A DNA stretch of 64,000 nucleotides from Blastomussa wellsi (Eukaryota > Cnidaria > Anthozoa > Scleractinia > Plerogyridae), in the NCBI GenBank assembly GCA_947652115.1, contig OX393563.1, positions 29,277,603 through 29,341,602 of the forward strand. Reading direction: 5' to 3'. Positions 26,901 to 38,900 of the stretch are shown here, piece after piece. The notes under the pieces were generated by a model, which saw only the letters and a list, made by a program, of their open reading frames with translations, ran no database searches and was not told where the DNA came from. The position numbers were made by a program, and so were the translations under genes. The stretch's first letter is position 1. Every line of letters starts with the position of its first letter.

Positions 26901-29900
26901 TATAGAAGATCGGTGAGTGTCACCTTCGGTTTATTATTTTGATGGTTAGAAGACAATTCCCACAATTACCTGAGAAGGGTCCTCATGATAACTGTGTGTC
27001 AACTGATTTGTACGATAAGAAGTTTGTTTTTTTTTTTCAAAAATTTAGTTTGGTGTAGAAACCACCAATTGCAGAAAACTTTGACTTTTATACCGTCAAG
27101 TGAAATCCTACAGCTCTGAGTTTTTTCAGAGTTTTTTTTTTTCTCAAGTCACTTAGATGAGAATAAGACTGTAATCCTATAATCCTATAATAAAGGTTAT
27201 TGTTTATAAATCATTGCCTCTTTGATGTTCTACTGTAGTAAAACAGTCGTTTTGTCATGTAAACTAAGAAAATATTTACCCTGGAAAGCTTCATTTTGAC
27301 TGTAGTAAAACAGTGTTTTTGTCCCGTAAACTAAAAAAACTGATAGCCCGGAAAGCTTCGTTTTTACTTCTCTCAGAAGCAAAGTTAGAACTTCTATTTT
27401 AAGTGAAGGCAGCTAAGCCCTTTGCTAATCGTAAAATGATACATACCAGCGCTTCGAGTACTTATTTTCGCCACTGTGACATTCTCGCCAAAACTGACGG
27501 CTATCTCGTTTTCCCGCCGAAATATTCACACGCGCGCGCCACATCCTCGTAGTGGTCGTCGTCTTGGAATCTAAAGGCTTAACTTGATTTGAAAGTCTTT
27601 TTTGTACCACAATCAGTGTCTGTATAATATCACGAAGTTAAACGTACTTGCATTGCGAACTTTTTTTGTTTTCATTCTTGTAGTCCACTGGCGAGAAAAG
27701 CGAAGTAGCGTGTGGCTGGTGTGTGTTGAGACTGTTTGAAGAAAATGGAGCGCCCGTACCCAACAAGTAAGGCAATAGATTAAAGAAAGAACTTGTAAAT
27801 TTAAATTTAAAAAGTGAAATGCGTTATCACTGTATTAGGAAACACAATAGCCTGATTTTTCGCGCGTTGGACTCCGGATAGCACGCTCTTTGTTCTTGGG
27901 CAAGTCAGTTTCCTCAGTGCCTCTCTTAACTAGTTGAATATCGATAGGCTAACATGCCATCCAGCGGGAGTAGCAATGCTTCTAGCCACTAATGTTACAG
28001 AAACAGGAATTATGCGCCCTGGCCCGCTATTGGTGGTTTTCACTGTCACGCTATCAAAAACTAACTTCGAAACAATTCAACTACAGAAGATTAGTATTTC
28101 AGCGAGTGTAGATGATAAATAAATAAAAAAGTTCCCCAAGTCTTAGGCCTGTGCGGTGTCCCGTTCTCGAGTTATTTGCCGAAACGTTCCACGCAAATTT
28201 ACAAAGCTCAGTATGGAGAGGCCATTTTTGTGTCCTACCGAGGGGCACAAATATGGCCGCTGTGATGCACGCGAAACCATCTGGAATTCAGTTGTGCTAT
28301 AATAGCGACTACTTTTGGCTCATTAGCTATTATACTTACACATAAACACCACTTATTATATCTGAAATGTCCAAACATCTGAAAATCGAAAGGATAGGCT
28401 TTTTCTAACAAAACAGTTTTGTCACGGTTCTCAACTTGATATCACATACGGCCGAGAACTCAAATATTCAAGAAGGTTACTATCGAGCTGACAATTTGCG
28501 AAAAGATATATTTTTAGTTAGCCTTACACCAAATGGCAACGAAAATTTAGGAGGCATAGCGAATTTTGATTTCAGAATTGTATGACGTCACTTGAAAACC
28601 AAGAATACCCGTGAAGACAAACCAACGAGGGCTTATTTTCTTTGCGTTTGGCCATCAGGCACAAATCCTACTTGACTTTATCGTTGTCTTTTTACAGGAC
28701 ATACGAAATTCAACTCAATGGAGGAACTCCGTTCGACACTGGTGTAGACTTGGATCCGTCGGTCAGTTTAAAAGGTAGCGAAGAGCTCTGTTACATAAAC
28801 GAAAACCTGTCAGAGGAAAGCAGAGTTCGTGAAGGAAGTAATCTTTTGAAGTCTTCCATGTTTTTCACTGTTTTTGTTTGTTGTTTCAGCAAGTAGCAGC
28901 CGCTTTCAACAAGTTGTGCGTTCAAATCGTCAGCCGAGGTTAACAGTAAAGCTTATTTCATTTCAAAAAAGAGATATTTACGAGTAAGTCCGACGATGTT
29001 TTATAACTTTAATTTTTAAGTTAAATGTACTAACATTAGCAATTCTGTTTCAAATTTTTGATATTTAAATGTATTTCATTTGTAACCTATCGTGTCAGTG
29101 CCATTGACCTTTTCGCGCGTTATTTAAATTCTATTAATGACATCATCATCATCATCGTCGTCGTCCCCGTCATCATCGTCATCATCATCATGATCATCAA
29201 CATCATCATCCTTATCACCGTCGTCATTGTCATCTACGATTAATCATTTGTATGTATGTTTTTTGGTTCTGCTCGACTTTGTGTGTAAGAAATTGAGGCT
29301 GTCATCGAAAATCTTGCTTTTCGGTTTGGTCTCTTCCACTTGCTATCAATGAGCAATGACTCATACAATGTTATTTTTGCATCTCTCTGTAGCATGCTAC
29401 CAGACACTTTGTTAACGTGTCACATGTACGCTCAGTTCATTTCTCTGTACCGCCAACTGCTGACAGAGATTTTAATGGACGAAGCACGCGACTCGCAAGT
29501 TGCAGGTATTTATAGTTCTTCGCAAAATCAATGGTTACTGGCTTATTTTTCCTGTGAAGGAGCATGGGCCTTAACTTCTAATAACAAGAAATTAAAGTCT
29601 CCTTTTACTTAAAGATGATTGTGTCTTGTGTTTCAGGCTTTGTTATGGATCCTGTGATATCTACATTTCCAAAAATTCTATATGCCAGTGACGTCATGGA
29701 TGCTCTAAAGGTAAGCATGTGGCTATTAAGGTAAACGAATCAACAACAAACATCCCTGCGCGTCACGCCGCAATAGGCCATTTCCAAGTTCTCGAAACTA
29801 TTCATATGAATATGTGTTCAACCTGCGAGGTCATTTTTATGCAAATCTAGCCTGCAGTGCAGGCGTATTTTGGACGCGCGAGTGCAAATTTTCGTATTAG

Positions 29901-32900
29901 GCCGCCATCTTGGATTTGGAGCTGTGGAAGATTGGGGCGAGGAAATATTTTACGAGGGAGTAGGTGTTAAGAACAAAAAATGGGCCACCCCCACCTCGCC
30001 TCTGCACCAATCCTCTAGCAGCCAAGCGTCCAAGATGGCGGCACCGAAAACACGATTTATTACCTAGCGTCTAGCGTTCCGCTCCATAATAACGCCTGCA
30101 CTGCAGGCTAATGCAAATCAAACTTATTTTTATGTGAATGTTTCTGTAGAAGGAAGATCAGGAAATGGCTTATTCTCGTCGTTCGTGATTATGAAAACAC
30201 ATACAATTGATTAGATAAAACTCAATAATAGTATATCAATTATAATATAGCGGTTTCAAAAGCTATTAGCGAATTGCTTTGGTTTTGCATTGCGACGCTT
30301 AGTGATTGGTTTAAAAATGTCGCGTCACTTTTTCAACCAATCAGAAGTAAAACCAAAACCAGTCGTGGCTTACGCGCGCATGTTTTCCCGCGCTTTGTGT
30401 CGGCTACGTGTAATTACCTCTAGTTTTGATTGGTTCACTGGAGTGTGATTGGCAAAAGTAATAACTTGGGTTTTGTTTTTACGGCACTCGATTGAAGCTC
30501 GTTCTATCTGCATAACTTTTGACTGTTTTACTACACCGCAAGACTAATTTTCTCCAATTGTATTTATTACAGCGCTGCTGGGGCGAAAAGAACAAGCGAG
30601 AGCTCAAACGATCTCAGCGGGTAAGTAATACGAAGCAATCCTCTAGTTAGCCTCCCTCTTGTTATCAAAGCTCACCTTTTTGAAGTGGTAGCTAATTAAG
30701 GACGTTCGCGATAATTGTTTGTGCGCATCGTTACTGCGCACGCAATTCGTGTTGCAGTGTCACGCCACGTCACGCAAAGAGCATGCGCGCTGAGGAAAAA
30801 CAAAGAGCCAGAAGCCGTTGCGTTAACTTTGCTTGTAGTTTACCCTATTTAATGGTCGGTGACCCCTACTTTTTCCATGAACTAATTTTATTTACAATTT
30901 TCGACGGATTGTCAAAAGAATGAACAAACGTCGAATCCTGCCATCTTGCGGCTGTTAGCCGAGTGAAAATGTGGTCGCTAAATGCGATTTTTTTCTTTAA
31001 GCTATGAAGTCAAATGATAGATCAGTACATTCCGTGGTGGGAGCCGGTGCATGATCGTGCGCGCGACTAGAATACTGCACTGAAGTTATTGTCACGTGGA
31101 TGGTGAAGTAGACTATCCAGACGTTGCCAAAGTCAAATAAATTTGAAGTCATAAGTGCGATATATTTCTTTTAATGTCATTTCAATGTCCTGATACATCG
31201 AAGCAGTACACCTTAGTCAATGTATCAAGGATGCAGCTGCTAGTCTATACTGAGTACACGTCACTGGCTACAGCATCTTCCTTCAGCTCAACAGTGTTGC
31301 CATTGGTATCTTTACGGATGTTGTTCCTGACGATGCGATGCTCCACAAAATGGGTCTTTGGCATCTGCACATTCTTCTTTGCCCTGAAAAAAAAAAGGTT
31401 AACAGACATTTTCAATGACCATCAATCAAACTGAAATACTCCCCAGTTTAGTAATGTTAAAAAGGCGAAAAGAGAATTTGAAGATAATAACAAGGACTTA
31501 ATAGTTTCTTCACTTACAACCTGGAAAATTATTGTTTTCTTTCCAAACCAAACGAACGATAGCCGCAATGAAGTGAGAATTAAAATGGGCATATCGAGTG
31601 TTTTCACATGACGTCACGGCGGCCATATTGGTGTCCCAAAACAAAGAAACTGGGGCGATATTGTTATCCCAAAGAAATCCTCCGAGAATTGAACTCTGTT
31701 GTTATGAAAATATCATCTTTTCCTTCAGCAAACCAATATGGCCGCTTCTCACGTGTGTGAAAATACTATGACACTGTTTCGTTTTCTGTCCTTTACAATT
31801 CTTATTGACTTAGCTTTTTCATTACTCTAAAAATACATTGAAATCTAATTTTCAGCTTTCAGCCTTAAAATATAGAACTGAAAAAATAATGTTAGTGCCT
31901 ACTATGCCAACGTACTTGTAGGTAGTCGTGAATTGGCATTTGTGAAGGCCGCCTCCTTCCAGCTTTAGGAACATCGTAACATCGCCCTTCACGGTTCCGT
32001 CTTCGCGGGCAGTCATTCTCTCGGTAGATGTCTCCCAGCCTAGCGTCTTGTTTTGCATCACAGGTCCATTGGCGGGAAAATTAACGCCGACAAATTTGGA
32101 CCTGTGCTCGAAGCAGTCTCCCTTGAGGCTGTAACACCAAAGAACATCTATCAGTATAAAGCGACGAGAAGGAAATGCACGATAGAGAAACTACTAAGAA
32201 AAAGAAATTAAGGCCATTTAACAAAAACTGAACAATTTAAAACAGTTTATGATATTAATGCCAAGTGAATTACTCTAAATTATATTATTTGTTGAAAAAT
32301 AGTGCATTGTTTGTTCATAAAGCACTATGAAATAGAAATTGTCCTGTGTTTGATTTTTATAGCACGTGCAAACTGGCCTTATTATGTAATCTTTGAGATA
32401 TGTAATGCATCATTATTACAAAACGCAAAGCAAAAGACAGCATAAACTTTAAAATTACAAAGACAGTTTACCTTATGTGTGCACTGGCTGTGGCAATCGC
32501 CCCATCTTCGAACACCAACGACCTTTCCCATGACAAGCCTTCGGGAAATGCTTGTTTGAAATAGTCGGCTATGTCTGCAGGATACTTGGTAAAACATCTG
32601 TTGCCGTACATGAAGACTGCCGACAATATGTCAAACGCGAAAGGAAGGATCTCGCCACTGGTGATGCGGAATTTAGCAGTCTGACTTCCCCTGAAATAAA
32701 ACAACATCTGTATGCTCATAACTAACCTATGATCAAACGACATATTTTAATTGAAATTTATCTTTTTCGACCTGGGGCACTTACTCGTATGGTTGGCCAT
32801 CGCCTTCGCCTTCAATAGTAAAGTGGTGCTGGTTTACACTGCCATCCAGGAGAAAGACCATCTTCATGTTTTTTGCAATTGCCTTGAATTGAATAAAAAA

Positions 32901-35900
32901 TACGCAAAGAATGGCTTGACTGAACATACTTATAAGGTAAAGAATAAGCCTAAAGCAAAATGTGCTCAATAATGCGCACACAATAGAAGCTTATCCTGCT
33001 GAGGGGACTAGGAGTATTATTACTCCTCCTGGGCTCCATTACCAGCCGCTGTTCGGTAATCGGAGCCCGCCCTCCTCCCCTCTTCTCGGGGACGAACAAA
33101 AACCGGACACGAGAGAGCGGCGTATTTCGGGCCTATACTCCTCCTCGATTAGAAGCAAGTCAAGTGTCATGTTGCACCTAGAATTTTCACATGCATCCCG
33201 TTTAATTGAGTACAAACTAATGTTGAGCCGAAAAGTAAAGGTTATGTCTGTAAACGAACCCAGCGGCTCGTCTGCCCAGAGCTTATCCCAGTTTCGTTAG
33301 CATGTATCGACGAGGCATATTTCTACGCCCTCTGGATGGGATGCTAGTCCATCGCCGGGTTACCCTCGGGCAGTAAATTCGCCGGTACTCATTTATATTC
33401 CTGGATAGAGCGAGGTACTGTAAGAGTAAGTGTCTTGCCCAAGAACACAACGCAGAGCCCAGACTAGGGCTAAAACTCGGACCGTCCGATCCGAAGTCCA
33501 GCGCGCTAACCTTTAGGCCACCGCGCCTCCCACAATATTGATCTTCAAGGGAATATATATAAAAAAATATAGCTCAGGGCGAAAACCTAACTCGGCGTTT
33601 ATTATTATTCTTTATAATATAGATAGGATTCTGCCCGCGCTCTGATTGGACAGAGTAACGCACATTTCCCTCGTGTTCTCAAATTCCCGTCGTGTTTTAT
33701 GACGATATAATACATGGCTTAGGCTTTATTTGTTAAATAAAATATATATGATTTTTATGCTTATTTTATTGCTCGCCATCTGTTGCCACAATTAGCTGTT
33801 ATAATTCTTATTCTAACGTACGGTTTTCTCACAGAAAGTAATTTAGAGGTTTGTTTCCGTTTCTTGCTTTTTCGCTAAGAACTTAGCACTGAATTCAGAC
33901 TTAGTTGTCCCGTTTCATCTGGTTTTAAGCTGTTCTCTGTGAGATGAGGTTGGCATCCAAACTACGACTCAAAGGTTTTTTAACATATTTAGCAAGAAAA
34001 GAAGGATAAAACCTTTAATTGAATCGCTATCTCTCCTTAAAAACAATGTCGAGTTTTAAAAGCTAAGTTACGTTCTGTGTTTAATATAATCATTAAATGC
34101 TCTTAACTTTTGAAACTGAAATGTGTGGTAACCTTCCTGCAGCGTGGCCGAGTGGTTAGGGCGCCGGACTTGAAATCCGGAGGTCACGGGTTCAAGTCCC
34201 GCTCTAACCACTTAGCTGGAGTTGTTTCTTGGTGGGCCCTAGTTCAACTCCTCGGTCATGCTTGTATATAGCCAACTGGTCCGCCTCCCGCCAGTTGGGA
34301 TTTTCAAGATTGTTATGTTTATTTGAAATATTTGTTTCCCTCAGTTTAAGTGGCATGTCTGAGAATTAGCTTGATGTAGCTAAGTGCATGACCACTATAA
34401 TCATTCATTTGACATTTTTTTGACATTTGACGAAACGTCTTACTGATACTTTGAAAACGGATGCTTTTAAAATGCCAGATGCATGGATCCAGTAAATTTT
34501 CACTCATTTAATTTACTTTGAAAGATCATAAATCTCTTCAAGTTGTTGCTTGAAAATAAAACAATCTCTTTAAGAAGCCATATATTGGGAGTGGCATTCA
34601 ACGAAATCTTTAAACGGATGCTACCTTTTCCTCAGATTTGTTTCAAAATTCGGCACGCCTTATATTCAAAAGTAGACTTAGCCATCTAAAATGCTAGCTG
34701 CAGTTATTCTACGACTCACTTACTTGCTTTGACAGAGACATGCTGCTCAAATTATCTCTTCTTGTCGCTACTTGAAATGGAAAAATCTCTTTCGCCTGTA
34801 GTCGAAGTTTACTCAGTCACTGAGTCGCTCAACTTTAAGGTTTGTCGATTTTATAGCCGAAGAAAAGAAGTAAAAAAGCAAAGTGATGATTGACATATGA
34901 AAGCAAGTATGTCGAGTATCATTACCGCACATACCATCATCATTAAGGCAAATACCATGTACGTTCGCCACCGATTGATGCATTGCCAACTTAAATGTGA
35001 GTTAATATAAATGTCAAACAATATGTTGTTGGCATTGCCTAGTATATCTTAATTCTTGAACTCTTAGGTAAGTTTTTAGGTCTATGAACGATACCTCAGG
35101 GGCACTGGTCAATTCAAATCGGTCTACATTCGGATGCAAACTCTCTATCCAAAGTTTGAACAAAATTATTTTGTTTAAGTAGTCGTTTCAATGGCTAAAC
35201 GTAGTCCAAACGAAGCGCCATCCCCCGCAGCTCTTAAGAGAGTAATTCATCAGGGTTTTGACATTGAATATATTGACACGTGCAGTACAGAGAAACCCAA
35301 GAAGAAAACAAAATTAAGCTAAGTGAAATCAAAACCTCTTTAGGCCCGGTGCCTCGTGCCACTTTCACAGATTTTTACAAGTCTGTAGTCAGCTATATTT
35401 TTTAACTTTTATATACAGCTGTTTGTAGACAGCGTCACTCATATGAACCCATGTTAAATGCATGCAGCCATCTTCTATTCCTTTAATGACCACGATAATA
35501 TTACTCGCCCAGTTATGTTTTCGCCTTGAGCTATGTTTTGATATTCTTGTCCGCTCAACATTGGTTTATAAACAATTGAACGTTTCTTTTTTAAGTTGCA
35601 GCCGAGGAACATAAAAGTTATAAAATATAGCTGACTAAATTAAAGACTTGTAGGAATCTGTGAAAGTGGCACGAGGCACTGGGCCGAAAGAGGTTTTGAT
35701 TTCACTTAGCTTAATTTTGTTTTCTTCTCGGGTTTCTCTGTACTGCACGGGTCAATATAATTAATGTCAAAACCCTTATTGATTATTGTCTTAAGAGCTG
35801 CGGGGAATGGCGCTTCGTTTGGACCACGTTTAGCCATTTTAAACAAAATTATTGTGTTCGAACTTTGGATAGAGAGTTTGCATCCTAATGTAGACCGATT

Positions 35901-38900
35901 TGAATTGACCAGGTCCCCTGAGTTATCACTCATGGACCTGAAAACCTACCTAAGATTTCAAGAATGAAGATATACTGGGCTATACCAACTACATATTGTT
36001 TGACATTTATATTAACTCACATTTAAGTTGGCAATGCATCAATAGGCGGCGAACGCACATGGTATGTGCGATAATGATAATGTGCTTTCATATGTCAATC
36101 ATCACTTTGCTTGTTTTGTTTCTTTTCTCCGGCTAAAAGATCGGCAAACCTTAAAGTTGAGCAACTTAGTGATTGAGTAAACTACGACTAGAGGCGAAAG
36201 AGATTTTTCCATTTCAAGTAGCGACAAGAAGAGATAATTTGATCAGCGTGTCTCTGTCAAAGCAAGTAAGTGAGTCGTAGAATAACTGCAGCTGGCATTT
36301 TAGATGGCTAAGTCTACTTTTCAATGTAAGGCGTGCCGAATTTTGAAACAAAACTGAGGAAAACGTAGCATCCATTTAAAAACTTAGTTGAATGCAACCC
36401 CCTACATAAGGCTTTTTAAAGAGATTGTTTTATTTCCGAGCAACCACTTGAAGAGATTTATGATCTTTTGGAGTAAATTAAATGAGTGAAAATTTACAGA
36501 ATACATGCTACTTGCATCCGTTTTCAAAGTATAAGTAAGGCGTTTCATATTTTGAAATATGCAGGAATTGTACCACACGTCTCAGTTTCAAAGTTAAGGA
36601 CATTTTATGATTATTAAACACAGAACTTAGCTTTTAAAAGTCGACATATCTTTTTTCAGGAGAGATGGCGATTCAATTTATGGTTTAACCTTCCTTTCTT
36701 GCTAAAAATGTCCGTGAAAGTACGCAAACGTAAAAAACCTTTGATTCGTAGTTTGGATGCCAACCTCATCTCACAGTGAACATCTTAAAAGCAGATGAAA
36801 CTGAACAACTAAGTCTGAAGTCAGTGCTTAGTTCTTAGGGAAAAAACAACAAACGGAAACAAACCTCTATATTACTTTTTGTGAGAGAACCGTATTTTAA
36901 AATAAGAATTATAAGAGCGAATTGTGGCAACAGCAGGTGAGCAATAAATTTGGCATGAACATCAGATATATTTCATAGAATGCTGTTACACGCCCAGTTG
37001 CGTTTTAGCCCGGGGCTATATTTTTATATTCCCTTGAAGATCAATATTGTGGGAGGCGCGGTGGCCTAACGGTTAGTGCGCTGATCTTCGGATCGGACGG
37101 TCCGAGTTTTAGCTCTAGTCTGGGCTCTCCGTTGTTTTCTTGGGCAAGACACTTTACTCTTAAGGTACGTCGCTCTATCCAAGGCAGGAGGATAAATGGT
37201 TAGCGGAAATTTTACTACCGGAGGGTAACCCTGCGATGGACTAGCATCCCATCCGTGGGTCGTAGAAATACGCCTAGTCGGTTAGTGCTAAGGTAGCCGG
37301 AATAGAACTCCAGCCACTATCTCATATGAGCCACTAGGTTCGTATACAGACTTGACCTGTATTTTCCGACTCAACATTAGTTTGTACACAATTAAATGGG
37401 ATGCATCTAGTGAAAATGCTAGGTGGAACTTGACAATTGACTTGCTTCTAATCTGGGAGGAATGTAGGCTCAAATTCAACCGCTCTCTCGAGTCCGATCA
37501 TCGTTCCTCCCCGAGAAGAAGGGAGGAGCGCGGGATTCGATTCCCGAACAGCCGATGGCAATCGAGCCCAGGAGGTGTAATAATAGTCCTGGTTCGCTTC
37601 AGCAGGATAAGATCCTACAGAGTGCGCAACATTGAGAAAATTTTACTTCACGTTTATTCGTTACCATATAAGTATGTTCAGTCAAGCCATTCTTTGCGTA
37701 TTTTTTATTCAATTCAAGGTGATTGCAAAAACATGAAAATGTTTTTTTCTCTGGATGGCAGTGAAACCAGCACCACTTTACTATTGAAGGTGAAGGCGAT
37801 GGCCAACCATACGAGTAATTTCGCCAGTTTAAACAAAACAAATTTTAATTAAAATATGTCTCTTTAATCGTAGGTTAGTTATGAGCATACAAATGTTGTT
37901 ATTATTTCAGGGGAAGTCAGGCTGGTAAATTCCGCATCACCAGTGGCGAGATCCTTCCTTTCGCTTTTGACATATTGTCGGCAGTCTTCATGTACGGCAA
38001 CAGATGTTTTACAAACTATCCTGTAGACATAGCCGACTATTTCAAACAAGCATTTCCCGAAGGCTTGTCTTGGGAAAGTTCGTTGGTGTTCGAAGATGGG
38101 GCGATTGCTACAGCCAGTGCACACATAAGGTAAACTCTCTTTGTAATTTTCATATTTATGCTGTCTGTTCCTTTTCGCTTTCCAATAATGATGCATTGCA
38201 TATCTCAAACATTACATAATAAGGCCAGATTACACGTGCTATGAAAATCAAATGCAGGACAATTTCTATTTCATAGCGCCTCATGAACCAACAATGCACT
38301 ACTTTTTTTAGCAAATAATACAATTTAGAGTAATTTACTAGGCAAAAATAGAATTAATGTTATAAACTGTTTTTAATTGTTCAATTTTTGTTAAATGGCG
38401 TTAATTTCTTTTTCTTAGTTTCTCCATCGTGCATTTCTTTCCCGTCGCTTTATACTGATAGATGTTCTTTGGTGTTACAGCCTTAAAGGAGACTGCTTCG
38501 AGCACAGATCCAAATTTGTCGGCGTTAATTTTCCCGCCAATGGACCTGTGATGCAAAACAAGCCGCTAGGCTGGGAGACATCTACCGAGAGAATGACTGC
38601 CCGCGAAGACGGAACCGTGAAGGGCGATGTTACGATGTTCCTAAAGCTGGAAGGAGGCGGCTTCACAAATGCCAATTCACGACTACCTACAAGTACGTTG
38701 GCATAGTAGGCACTAATATTTTTCCATTCTATATGTTAAGGTTTAAAGTTGAAAATTAGAACTCAATGTATTTTAGCAGTAATAAAGAAGCTAAGTCGTT
38801 TGTAAAGGACTGAAAACGAAAAAGTGTTGTAGTCCCATTTTCATTCTCTCTTCATTGCGGCTATCGTTCGTTTGGTTTTCAAACAACACAGTAATTTTCC

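Noticed and set aside
37352..37852. 166-codon open frame across the GFP pseudogene's upstream region
   Set aside because: It reads through intron, repeat and frame-shifted GFP exon 2 sequence; not a gene of its own.
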